From NCBI GenBank assembly GCA_030616085.1, contig JAUWYA010000005.1, positions 1 through 39,703 of the forward strand: a stretch of DNA of 39,703 bases, in the 5' to 3' direction. The stretch comes from Candidatus Nealsoniibacteriota bacterium. Lineage in GTDB: Bacteria; Patescibacteriota; Minisyncoccia; Minisyncoccales; GWA2-38-27. The position numbers and the translations under genes were made by a program. This document shows, piece by piece, positions 24,280 through 33,634 of the stretch; within the stretch, counting starts at the first letter, position 1, and each line of letters starts with the position of its first letter. A model generated the notes under the pieces. The model was given only the letters and a program-made list of their open reading frames with translations, searched no databases and was not told where the DNA came from.

Positions 24280-27200
24280 CTAAATGTCAAGATTCTTTAC
24301 CTTTTTGGCGTAAGTTTGGATGAATTTCTTTCTTGGAGGAACTTCTTCTCCCATTAAAGTATCAAAAATCCTGTCTGCTTCTTTAGCATCTTCAATAGTA
24401 ACCTGCAATAAAGTCCTGTTTTTTGGGTCCATTGTTGTTTCCCATAATTCCATTGGATTCATTTCTCCAAGACCTTTATATCTTTGAATAGAAGGATTTG
24501 TTATTTTCTCTTTTTTAAAAGACGCTAAAATTTTCTCTTTTCCATCATCGGTATAGACATATTCTACTCTTTTCCCTGACTGAATCTTATAAAGTGGGGG
24601 TTGAGCGATATAGAGATAACCTTTTTCAATAATAGGTTTGAAGTGACGGAAAAAAAACGTTAAAAGCAGAGTTCGAATATGCGAACCATCCGAATCAGCA
24701 TCTAAAGTTAGGATAATCCGGTGATATCTTGCTTTCTCAATATCAAAGTCCTCGCCAATAGCAGTTCCTAGAGCAATAATTAAAGCTCTAATCTCTTTTG
24801 AAGACAAGATTTTATCTATTCTAGCTCTTTCAACATTTAAGATTTTCCCTCGCAATGGCAAAATTGCCTGAAATCTTCTATCTCTTCCTTGCTTTCCGCT
24901 ATTATGAACAAAAATACCACTAGATAAAGCAAAATTATGACTATCTTCTACTTCTAAATCATAAACATCTATTTTTTGAGATAATTTAACTATTTTCTTA
25001 ATTCTGTGATTATAATTCAATACAGCTTCCTTTAGCTTCTCTTCATCACTATTAAAAAATCTAGAACAAATTGTATCATATCTTAAAATATTTTTATCGT
25101 TTTTTCTGATTCTCTCTTTTGTAAATCTTTCTACGTCTATCTTATCGTATTGATTATAAATCTCTTTTAATAATTTTAAAGCTTTATTAAGATATGTTTG
25201 ATTATATGCTTTCTTCCGTTTTAATCTAAATTCTTGTGTCCATTGTTCCGATGTTTTCATTCTTCTCCAATCCAAAAGTTCTTTATCTTGCCATTGCAAT
25301 TTAGCTTTTTGAGAAAGCTCTCTTCTTTTTTTAGGATGTTTCTCGAAATATATCTTTACTCTTTCTGCACATTTTTCTCTATTCTTTTTATTTCTCCAAT
25401 ATCTTTTTTGATTATTAAATAATAACTTGTTATTTTTTTCTCTATAATCTGGGTTGTTATGATAAAACTCTAAAAACTTTTTAGTCATATATCCCTTATA
25501 TTCTTCATTTTCCCATTGCTTCTTGGCCCTATCGCTTAACATCTTTCTCATTTTATGAGTAGTCATAATTTGTCTAATTTTTTCTCTATATTCTTTAGAT
25601 TGATGAATTTTTTTACATCTTTCTTTTACTTTTTCTGTATGCAAACTATACTTTATCATTTCACGATGATATTGCATATGATCATCTTTTGACATTCTTT
25701 CTATATTATCTGGATTATTATTTAATTTGTTAAAATCAATATGGTGTCTGTGCGAACCATCTTCTTCCAAGTAAATATTATTTTTGAGATTATATTCGTC
25801 AGCTAAAAGATGTGTAAATATCCATCTATTATCTTTATTGTCGTAAACTAGTTCGTAGCCACTGATGGTTATTCTCTTTCCAATTCTTGAAAATTGACGT
25901 CTGATAGGCATCAAGGAATCAGAAATCGTTAAATCCTTAGCTTTTTTATAATTCCTGTCTCTCGTCATAAATAAGTGATCCGGCGTGCAAACTACTTCTT
26001 CATTATTATCCAAAATAACCTTAATTACTTCAACGTTTTGTTTTGTTTTTCTAGGATTTTTAATTAACTCAACACCTATAGAATTATCTTCTTTAATCGT
26101 GTAGCAATAATTTTTCTTTCCTTTTCTATCTTCTTTAATTAGATCTTTGAAAGTTAAATTTCTGCCATCCACTAAAGCAACTTTCGTGTCTTCAGAAAAA
26201 CAACCTCCGGCACTCTCGCCTTCGACTATAAACAGCTCTGATTCTTCAGGATTTCTTGAAGAACAATCAGCTAATTTGCCTGGCAAAGCAAGCCCTTCTA
26301 AAACTCCTTTCCTTAAGACAGTTTCCCTGGCTGCTCTGGCTGCTTTTCTGGCCCGAGAAGATAAAAGACATTTTTCAATAATGACTTTAGCATCCTGCGG
26401 GTTCCTTTCCAAAAAATCAGTCAGGTGTTCAGAAATCACTTGATCAACAATTGTCTTAGCTTCAACATTCCCTAATTTTGCCTTTGTTTGTCCTTCAAAC
26501 TGCGGTTCCTTTATTTTAATAGAAACAACTCCAGTTAATCCTTCCCTTATATCTTCGCCTGATAAATTGCCGTCTGTTTCTTTAAGAAAATCATTCTTTC
26601 TAGCCCAATCATTTAAAGTCCTTGTCAAAGCAGTCCTAAATCCAGTTAAATGAGTCCCTCCTTCTCCAGTATAGATGTTATTAGCAAAACTTTCTTCATG
26701 GCACTCATATTCTTCAGTATATTGAAATGCTGCCTCAACCAATATATCTTTTTTCTCGCCAGAACAATAAAAGACATTTATATTGCGAGAAGCAGAACCA
26801 TGAATCAGATACTTAACATAAGAAGCAAGTCCTCCTTCAAAGCAAAAACTATAGCTTGTTTTTTCTTTTTCCCTTTCGTCTCTAACAGTTATCCTTACGC
26901 CTCTAGTTAAATACGCTTGCTGACGCAAATGGTTTAAAATTCTCTTTTTATCAAACTTAATTTCTTTGAAAATCTCTAAATCTGGCTCAAAAATAACGGT
27001 TGTGCCGGTTTTTCTACAGGCTCCTACTTTCTTTAATTTCGTCTTAACTTTTCCTTTAGAATATTCCTGGCTATACTTACTGCCTCCTCTGCATACTTCA
27101 GCTTTTAAAAAGCTGGACAAAGCGCAGACAACAGAAACTCCTACGCCATGAAGACCTCCAGACACCTTATACGCCTCTCCTCCAAACTTGCCTCCGGCAT

Positions 27201-27528
27201 GCAAAGTTGTCATAACTGTTTCTAAGGCTGATTTTTTTGTCTGAGCATGTTTCTCTACTGGAATTCCTCTTCCATCATCGCTTGTTTCTACTCTATTCTC
27301 TGGCAATAAAATAACTTCAATGTTTTTAGCATAACCTGCCATTGCTTCATCAAGTCCATTGTCAACCACTTCCCAGATCAAATGATGCAAACCGTCAGGA
27401 CCAGTTGAACCAATATACATTCCAGGCCTTTTCCTAACAGGATCAAGACCCTCTAAAACATAGATGTCCTTTGCTGTGTAACTTGTTTCTTTATTTTTTG
27501 GTTTTTTAATTATTTTTTCCTTAGGCAT
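24280..27528 (-). CDS. gyrB: DNA gyrase subunit B containing an intein
   Basis: Extein GyrB motifs (YIGSTGPDGLHHLIWEVVDN, FIVEGESAGG, SGKQGRDRRFQAILPLRGKILNVERAR, RYKGLGEMNP) interrupted in frame. Confidence 0.97.
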   Translation of the reverse strand: MPKEKIIKKPKNKETSYTAKDIYVLEGLDPVRKRPGMYIGSTGPDGLHHLIWEVVDNGLDEAMAGYAKNIEVILLPENRVETSDDGRGIPVEKHAQTKKSALETVMTTLHAGGKFGGEAYKVSGGLHGVGVSVVCALSSFLKAEVCRGGSKYSQEYSKGKVKTKLKKVGACRKTGTTVIFEPDLEIFKEIKFDKKRILNHLRQQAYLTRGVRITVRDEREKEKTSYSFCFEGGLASYVKYLIHGSASRNINVFYCSGEKKDILVEAAFQYTEEYECHEESFANNIYTGEGGTHLTGFRTALTRTLNDWARKNDFLKETDGNLSGEDIREGLTGVVSIKIKEPQFEGQTKAKLGNVEAKTIVDQVISEHLTDFLERNPQDAKVIIEKCLLSSRARKAARAARETVLRKGVLEGLALPGKLADCSSRNPEESELFIVEGESAGGCFSEDTKVALVDGRNLTFKDLIKEDRKGKKNYCYTIKEDNSIGVELIKNPRKTKQNVEVIKVILDNNEEVVCTPDHLFMTRDRNYKKAKDLTISDSLMPIRRQFSRIGKRITISGYELVYDNKDNRWIFTHLLADEYNLKNNIYLEEDGSHRHHIDFNKLNNNPDNIERMSKDDHMQYHREMIKYSLHTEKVKERCKKIHQSKEYREKIRQIMTTHKMRKMLSDRAKKQWENEEYKGYMTKKFLEFYHNNPDYREKNNKLLFNNQKRYWRNKKNREKCAERVKIYFEKHPKKRRELSQKAKLQWQDKELLDWRRMKTSEQWTQEFRLKRKKAYNQTYLNKALKLLKEIYNQYDKIDVERFTKERIRKNDKNILRYDTICSRFFNSDEEKLKEAVLNYNHRIKKIVKLSQKIDVYDLEVEDSHNFALSSGIFVHNSGKQGRDRRFQAILPLRGKILNVERARIDKILSSKEIRALIIALGTAIGEDFDIEKARYHRIILTLDADSDGSHIRTLLLTFFFRHFKPIIEKGYLYIAQPPLYKIQSGKRVEYVYTDDGKEKILASFKKEKITNPSIQRYKGLGEMNPMELWETTMDPKNRTLLQVTIEDAKEADRIFDTLMGEEVPPRKKFIQTYAKKVKNLDI
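24901..26202 (-). other. GyrB intein, 434 aa, with HNH endonuclease-type domain
   Basis: Starts CFSEDTKVALVDG after GESAGG, block B-like EVVCTPDHLFMT, HNH-like HRHHIDFNKLNNNPDNI, C-terminal VYDLEVEDSHNF...GIFVHN followed by Ser. Confidence 0.95.
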
Positions 27529-27532
27529 AATT

Positions 27533-29533
27533 TTAACGCCTTACTTCCCAATCTGGGCTCCTTTCCAAAGTTTTAATTATTTTATTCTGAATTTTATCAA
27601 TTTCCTCTGACTTTAAAGTTTTATCCTCTGCCTGATAAACTATGTGAAATGCTAAATTCTTCTTTCCTTGAGGAATACCCTCTCCCTCATAAATATCAAA
27701 AAGGTCAACATCTCTGACTAAAACACCTCCAGCAGTATTAATTTCATTCAATACATCTACAACTTTAATATTTAATGGCACTAAAATTGCCAGATCACGA
27801 ACAGCTGCCGGATATTGAGAAATTGGCTGATACTCATGCTCTTCTGAACAAATCTTTGTTAATTTCTCAAAATCAATATCAAATACAACCACATTAATTT
27901 CTTTTAATACTTTTGAAGAAATCTCTCCTAAAAAACCAACCTCTTGTGAATCAACCTTAATCTCAGCGCTTTTCCCTTTTTGCCAAATAGAAATCTTACT
28001 CTGTTCAGGAGTTGGCTTATGCTCATCATACCAAACATTGCTTATTCCAAGCTTATTCATCAATAAATCAACTATTCCTTTTAATCTATAGAATTCATCC
28101 TTTCCTTTTTTCTGAGCAATTAACCCAGTAAGCATCTTTTTCTCTTCAGCTTCTCCAGCTTGTTTCTTAATAAATGTTTTCCCTGTCTCAAAGATCTTAA
28201 TTTCATCAAAATATCTAAAATTATCTTTTAGATTCTTTAACATATTGGGAATCAAACTTGGTCTTAAATATTTTTGCTCCGAGCTCATTGGATTCTCCAT
28301 TTCAATAGCTTCCTTAAAAGTCTCAACTTCTTTCTCACCAATAAAAGAGTAATTATATACTTCTGTAAACCCAGCTTCTTTTAAAATATCTTTGACACAA
28401 TTCTCCCAGAAAATCTCAAGGTTTCTTTTCGGAGGAATCAAAGAAACAACTGGAAAAGTAGAAGGTATTTTCTCATATCCATAAATCCTGCCAATCTCTT
28501 CAATCAAATCTTCTTGTGAAGAAACATCTAATCTGAAGGTAGGAACTTCTACGATATTCCCTTTATATTTAAATTCTAATCTCTCAAAGATATTTTTTAT
28601 TTCTTTTGTAGAAATCTTTATTCCTAATAATTTTTCAACATAGCTTAAATCTAATTTAATCTTTTTAGGTTGAACTTTTTTAGGATAAAGATCAATTATC
28701 TGAACTATTTTACCTCCACCAAGCTTGGTTAAAAGAAAATATGTTCTTTCTAGCGTAGAGATTGTTAAATTTGGATCTATTCCCTGAGAATATACATTTG
28801 ATGCTTCGGTTCGATGATTTAATTTTTTTACAGCTTTATAAATTGTCTGCCTATCGAAATTCCCTGCTTGCAACACAATGTTTTTTGTCTTTGAATCTAT
28901 TTCAGTTAACTTTCCACCCATAATACCAACTAAATCAATCAACCTGTTTTTGTCTTCAATAACAAGCATTCCCCTATCTAAAGTATGGCTGCTGTCATCC
29001 AAAGTAACTATTCTCTCTCCTTTTTTTGACTCTCGTAAATTCATCTGATGGCCTTGAATTTTATCATAATCAAAAGCATGTAAAGGTTGGCCTATTTCCA
29101 ACATTACATAGTTAGTCAAATCAACAATATTATTTATAGAACGAAGACCCACTGATTTTATCTTTTCTTTTAACCATTTTGGAGACGAACCTACCTTTAC
29201 TCCCTCTACTACTATTGCTGAATAACGAGGAACCAGCTTACGGCATTTAATTTTCAAGTTAATTAACCCGATTTCGCCTTTTTCTTTTTTTAATCTTTTT
29301 CTTTTCAATGGCTCTAAATCTTTATCCAATATAGCTGATATTTCTCTAGCCACTCCCCAATGAGACAAACAATCATGACCCCTATTTGACAATACATCAA
29401 TATCTAAAGTATGATCCCTGCCAACTTTTTTAACTTGCTCTACTTCAAAGCTATGCATAGTCAAAACCTCTGCCAGGTTTTCTGGCTTAGGCAATTTAAC
29501 ATATTCTTTTAGCCAATTATATGAAAATAACAT
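27533..29533 (-). CDS. pheT: Phenylalanyl-tRNA synthetase beta subunit
   Basis: SYNWLKEYVKLP; NIVDLTNYVMLEIGQPLHAFDYDKI; B5 and FDX-ACB regions. Confidence 0.97.
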   Translation of the reverse strand: MLFSYNWLKEYVKLPKPENLAEVLTMHSFEVEQVKKVGRDHTLDIDVLSNRGHDCLSHWGVAREISAILDKDLEPLKRKRLKKEKGEIGLINLKIKCRKLVPRYSAIVVEGVKVGSSPKWLKEKIKSVGLRSINNIVDLTNYVMLEIGQPLHAFDYDKIQGHQMNLRESKKGERIVTLDDSSHTLDRGMLVIEDKNRLIDLVGIMGGKLTEIDSKTKNIVLQAGNFDRQTIYKAVKKLNHRTEASNVYSQGIDPNLTISTLERTYFLLTKLGGGKIVQIIDLYPKKVQPKKIKLDLSYVEKLLGIKISTKEIKNIFERLEFKYKGNIVEVPTFRLDVSSQEDLIEEIGRIYGYEKIPSTFPVVSLIPPKRNLEIFWENCVKDILKEAGFTEVYNYSFIGEKEVETFKEAIEMENPMSSEQKYLRPSLIPNMLKNLKDNFRYFDEIKIFETGKTFIKKQAGEAEEKKMLTGLIAQKKGKDEFYRLKGIVDLLMNKLGISNVWYDEHKPTPEQSKISIWQKGKSAEIKVDSQEVGFLGEISSKVLKEINVVVFDIDFEKLTKICSEEHEYQPISQYPAAVRDLAILVPLNIKVVDVLNEINTAGGVLVRDVDLFDIYEGEGIPQGKKNLAFHIVYQAEDKTLKSEEIDKIQNKIIKTLERSPDWEVRR

Positions 29534-29540
29534 AACTGTA

Positions 29541-29629
29541 AGAAAACAAATTTTTAAATCGTGGGGTTTGGGCGCGGTGATTCCCGAAGGGAATCAAAGG
29601 GGGAAACGATTTTAAAAATTTCGTTTTCT
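29541..29629. repeat. Structured repeat, copy B
   Basis: Same core as copy A with a different but paired apical hairpin GATTCCC-GAA-GGGAATC. Confidence 0.85.
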
Positions 29630-29634
29630 GAAAG

Positions 29635-30513
29635 TTAAAATTGCTTAAGAAACCTTGAATCTCCTGAATAAAACAATCTAATATCATCTACCTTATACTT
29701 CATCATAGCTAATCTATCTAGTCCTACTCCAAAAGCAAACCCCTGCCAATTCTTAGGATTAATACCTCCTGCTTTTAAAACATTCGGGTGAACCATTCCT
29801 GCTCCAATTATCTCTACCCAACATCTTTTTGAACAAACACTGCATCCTTTTTCATTACAAACTAAACAAGTCATATCTACTTCAAAACTTGGTTCAGTAA
29901 ATGGAAAAAAGCTTGGCCTTAAACGGGCCTTAACTTTCTTTCCAAAAAACCTTGAAAGAAACTCTTCAATAATTGCTTTAAAATTAGCTGCTGAAATATC
30001 TTTTCCAACCATTAATCCTTCTACCTGATAAAAATTAATCTCGTGGCTGGCATCAGTCGCTTCATGCCTAAAAATCCTGCCTGGAACAATAATTCTAAAC
30101 GGCGGCTGATGTTTTTCCATATAACGAATTTGAACAGGCGAAGTATGAGTCCTTAATAACAATTTTGAATTTTGCTGGACGCGAAGCGGACTCCCCGGAG
30201 GATTGCTTTTGAATTTTGAATTTGTTTGTAATTTGTTATTTGTTATTTGGAATTTCTGGTTGTTTTTCAACCAGAATGTGTCCCACATATCTCTTGCAGG
30301 ATGATCTTTTGGAATATTTAAAGCATCAAAGTTATACCATTCGTTTTCAATCTCAGGACCATCAATCACTGAAAAACCCATTGCCTGAAAAATCTCTTCA
30401 ACTTCTCTCTTAACCAAAGTCAAAGGATGCAAATGCCCAATTTCATGCTTTTCTCCAGGCACTGTTACATCAAATGTATCCTTTTTTGTTTCAATTTTAA
30501 GAGGCTTTAGCAT
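29635..30513 (-). CDS. pheS: Phenylalanyl-tRNA synthetase alpha subunit with ~30-aa insertion
   Basis: [51 protein letters not shown]; insertion between them. Confidence 0.97.
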   Translation of the reverse strand: MLKPLKIETKKDTFDVTVPGEKHEIGHLHPLTLVKREVEEIFQAMGFSVIDGPEIENEWYNFDALNIPKDHPARDMWDTFWLKNNQKFQITNNKLQTNSKFKSNPPGSPLRVQQNSKLLLRTHTSPVQIRYMEKHQPPFRIIVPGRIFRHEATDASHEINFYQVEGLMVGKDISAANFKAIIEEFLSRFFGKKVKARLRPSFFPFTEPSFEVDMTCLVCNEKGCSVCSKRCWVEIIGAGMVHPNVLKAGGINPKNWQGFAFGVGLDRLAMMKYKVDDIRLFYSGDSRFLKQF

Positions 30514-30574
30514 TCCTTCATTTTACCCTAAAATCATCTTAAAATCAACTGAAAACTGTGGATTAAAAAGCAAT

Positions 30575-30609
30575 AAAAAAAGCCGCTGAGATATTATATC
30601 CAACGGCTA
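30575..30609 (-). terminator. Rho-independent terminator
   Basis: AGCCGTTGGATATAATATCTCAGCGGCTTTTTTT on minus strand. Confidence 0.8.
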
Positions 30610-30626
30610 TGTTTCTCAATTCTCTT

Positions 30627-31058
30627 CTATTCTTCTATCTGAGATTGAACTTGCTGAGCCAGTTTTTTTCCTTTATCTGTTAGCTTAACTCCTCCTTTTT
30701 CGTCAACGCTAATAAGGCCTTCGGATTGCATAACTTCGGTCGGAGTTAAACAACTATCAATCTCGTTTAAACTGACCTCTATTTTGCATTCATTTGCTTT
30801 TTCACAAATTTCTCTAAGAAAATCATGGCCACGATTCAACATAGATTCATAAAGAGCATCAGTACAAACAGATGATAATCTTGAGTAGATCTGATCTCTT
30901 ATAGTTTCGGCAAATTCAAGAACAAATTCCCGGGTGAGTTGTGAATCTTTTATCTCTTGATATTTGTTCTCGGGCTCATCCTGCCATTCTTCAAGCCAAA
31001 TCTGACCTTTGATAATCTCTGTTTTGTTGAGCAAATCAATAAAATCAGCGATAATCAT
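30627..31058 (-). CDS. Hypothetical protein, 143 aa, possibly C-terminal winged helix
   Basis: ORF with GAAAGGAGAAG upstream; TPTEVMQSEGLISVDEKGGVKLTDKGKKLAQQ resembles a wHTH wing. Confidence 0.65.
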   Translation of the reverse strand: MIIADFIDLLNKTEIIKGQIWLEEWQDEPENKYQEIKDSQLTREFVLEFAETIRDQIYSRLSSVCTDALYESMLNRGHDFLREICEKANECKIEVSLNEIDSCLTPTEVMQSEGLISVDEKGGVKLTDKGKKLAQQVQSQIEE

Positions 31059-31165
31059 ATCTTCTTCTCCTTTCTTTTATCTTTAAACTTTTATTTAATT
31101 GTTAAGGGACGAATCTTAATAATCTTATCTTATAGTTTAATATTTTTAAAAGAATAGTCAACTCA

Positions 31166-31201
31166 ATAAAAAAAGCCGTTGACATGTTATATCCAACGGC
31201 T
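31166..31201 (-). terminator. Rho-independent terminator
   Basis: AGCCGTTGGATATAACATGTCAACGGCTTTTTTT on minus strand. Confidence 0.8.
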
Positions 31202-31215
31202 ATGTTTGTGTATTT

Positions 31216-31920
31216 TTAAGCTTTTCCAGTTAGCTCTTTCCAATGAGTTTTTGGACGAAGAGGTTTAGAGCCTTTAGCGCACAAAGGGCAATCTTCTGGC
31301 TCTACTGCCCAAATTTCTTTATGGACTAAAGCTATAACACTTATATCGCCATAATCTGCTGGCAGTTTCGGTGGACGATGAATGAGCGTGCCAACGGTTG
31401 AAAGCCAATTGACTGGCTCATAATTTCCTTGTTCTACCGCCCGACGAATCTCTCTAAACGTATCGCTGGTAGTGATAAGCTCTTCTGCTTGAAGAACAAC
31501 TGCGTCTTTTGGAATTTGCATCCTGCGCCAAATCATCTTTTTACCTTTACGATCAGAAGGATCTTTCTCAGTAAATGCGTGAACTGCATTAAACCCTTTA
31601 GCTACTTCATGAGAAAAGGTAATAGCAGCATAAGGAGAACCAATAACCCAGTCAACTTTTTCTATTCCAGCTTCTTTTAATTTTCTAACAAGCTGACGAG
31701 CCAAAATCTCACAGAGTTTTGGATTGCAAAGAACTCTCATGCAGTCAAAAAAACCATTGCTGCACTTACCAGAATGTAATTCAGCATGAGGAGCTTGCGG
31801 GTTATTAGCATCGTATACCCAGGCTGCATCGCAAAGTTCAAACCATCGAAGAATATCTTCTGCGTTTAAAATCTTATCATCGTAATATCTTGGATCAACA
31901 ATAACCTTCGTCGACGACAT
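31216..31920 (-). CDS. pyrE: Orotate phosphoribosyltransferase-like protein
   Basis: ELHSGKCSNGFFDC...DWVIGSPYAAITFSHEVA...AVVLQAEELITTSDTFREI; adjacent to pyrF; GGAGGTGA before ATG 31920. Confidence 0.85.
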   Translation of the reverse strand: MSSTKVIVDPRYYDDKILNAEDILRWFELCDAAWVYDANNPQAPHAELHSGKCSNGFFDCMRVLCNPKLCEILARQLVRKLKEAGIEKVDWVIGSPYAAITFSHEVAKGFNAVHAFTEKDPSDRKGKKMIWRRMQIPKDAVVLQAEELITTSDTFREIRRAVEQGNYEPVNWLSTVGTLIHRPPKLPADYGDISVIALVHKEIWAVEPEDCPLCAKGSKPLRPKTHWKELTGKA

Positions 31921-31921
31921 A

Positions 31922-32698
31922 TTACTCACCTCCCTTCTCTTCCAATGCCTGTTCGATTTCTCGCAAGGTTCGCTTTACTGCTTCTCTTGGATTTTGAGGA
32001 AGACCTTCATCATTAGCTTTAGCTTGCGTGATTGGTCGCCCCATTACGATTCTTTCTGCTCCATTCTGAATAGCTTTTTTGGGGGTTAAAATCCTGGCTT
32101 GATCGTCACCTTTAACAATTGCCCATTCAGGCCTTACGCCCGGCGTATTTAAGCTAAGCATTAGCTCAAATCTATCTTTAACAACTTCAACTTCCTTTGG
32201 CGAAAGAATAAGACCGCCGAGTCCAGCCAATTGTGCCATCCGGGCAAATCTGAGAACTCCAGCCCTTGTTGAACAAGTAAAAATTGCCTGGCATTCTTCT
32301 TCGTTAAGACTGGTAAGAATCGTTACTCCGAGAATTTCGGTTGCTGGCCCTATAGCCTTTTGAACAGCATTCATGCCGTCAATACCAGCACAACACATTA
32401 CTGTAAGAAGTTCTGGCTTTACTTCAGCCAACAATTCTCCGTCAGTTTTCATAGTGTTCGGAATGTCGATAAGCTTAAGATCAGCAAGAACCTTAAGTCC
32501 GAGGTCATGCAATATTGTAATCAGGTCATAACCAACTGCTCGCAAAATTGAGTTTACTTTGATATAAACTCCAAGTCCTTTCAGACTTTCTGCTAAGGTT
32601 ATAACCTTTTGTTTGACGCCTTGGATGCCTCCATGTTCTATTGGAGAATAATCCGCAGCCACTATCAACCGCTCTTCTGGTTTTAATTCTTTCTTCAT
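31922..32698 (-). CDS. pyrF: Orotidine 5'-phosphate decarboxylase
   Basis: LIVAADYSP; KVLADLKLIDIPNTM; LNTPGVRPEWA. Confidence 0.92.
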   Translation of the reverse strand: MKKELKPEERLIVAADYSPIEHGGIQGVKQKVITLAESLKGLGVYIKVNSILRAVGYDLITILHDLGLKVLADLKLIDIPNTMKTDGELLAEVKPELLTVMCCAGIDGMNAVQKAIGPATEILGVTILTSLNEEECQAIFTCSTRAGVLRFARMAQLAGLGGLILSPKEVEVVKDRFELMLSLNTPGVRPEWAIVKGDDQARILTPKKAIQNGAERIVMGRPITQAKANDEGLPQNPREAVKRTLREIEQALEEKGGE

Positions 32699-33621
32699 AG
32701 CATTTTTCCTTTCTTTAATTGTTCAATATTTGAGTAATTTTTCTCTTCCATATACTTTTTCAATCCATTAATCACCTCCATCATAACGTTTGGGTTAATA
32801 AAATTAGCTGTGCCAATTTGAACAGCATCAGCTCCACATTCAAGAAAATCTAAAACATCTGTTACAGTACTGATCCCCCCAATTCCAATAATCGGTACTC
32901 CTAACTTAGCTTGAGCTACTTCATGAACCAGTTTTAGAGCTATTGGTTTGATAGCTGAGCCAGAAAGACCTCCATTAAGCCATGATGTTTCATCTTTGCC
33001 TCTCACCTTGGCTCTTGCTCTAACTGTATTGATAAGAGCTATAGCATCTGCTCCAGCTAAAACTACTGCTCTAGCTATTGTTACAATGTTTGTCACATTT
33101 GGAGTAAGCTTAGCTATAACTACAGTATCCAAAGAAGCTGCTCTTTTTACTTTAGCTATTACATCAGAAGCAATTTCAGGATCTTGACCAAAAGCTATAC
33201 CTCCCTCTTCTGTATTTGGACAAGAGATATTTACTTCTATTCCGTTTACTAGCTCTGCCTTATTATTAATCTTCTCAGTTAACCAAACATATTCTTTTAT
33301 TGTTGCACCGCCGATACTGACAATAATAGGTACTTCAAATTTCAACAAAAAGGGAATTTTCTCACGGATAACCACATCTATTCCAGGATTTTGTAAACCA
33401 ATAAAATTAATTATTCCTGCATCAGTTTCACACATCCGAGGAGTAGGATTTCCTTGTCGTGGTTTAAGAGTTGTTGTCTTCATTACAAAAGCACCAAGTT
33501 TGGAAACATCAATAAAATCAGATATTTCTTCACCATAAGCAGCTGTTCCTGAAGCTGGCATAATTGGATTTTTCATCTTTATACCTGCTATCTCTACTGA
33601 AAAATTAGATTCAGATTCCAT
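32695..33621 (-). CDS. pyrD: Dihydroorotate dehydrogenase
   Basis: IAGIKMKNPIMPASGTAAYG; GIEVNISCPNTEEGG; GGLSGSAIKPIALKLV; PIIGIGGI. Confidence 0.95.
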   Translation of the reverse strand: MESESNFSVEIAGIKMKNPIMPASGTAAYGEEISDFIDVSKLGAFVMKTTTLKPRQGNPTPRMCETDAGIINFIGLQNPGIDVVIREKIPFLLKFEVPIIVSIGGATIKEYVWLTEKINNKAELVNGIEVNISCPNTEEGGIAFGQDPEIASDVIAKVKRAASLDTVVIAKLTPNVTNIVTIARAVVLAGADAIALINTVRARAKVRGKDETSWLNGGLSGSAIKPIALKLVHEVAQAKLGVPIIGIGGISTVTDVLDFLECGADAVQIGTANFINPNVMMEVINGLKKYMEEKNYSNIEQLKKGKML

Positions 33622-33634
33622 TTTTCTCCTCCTT

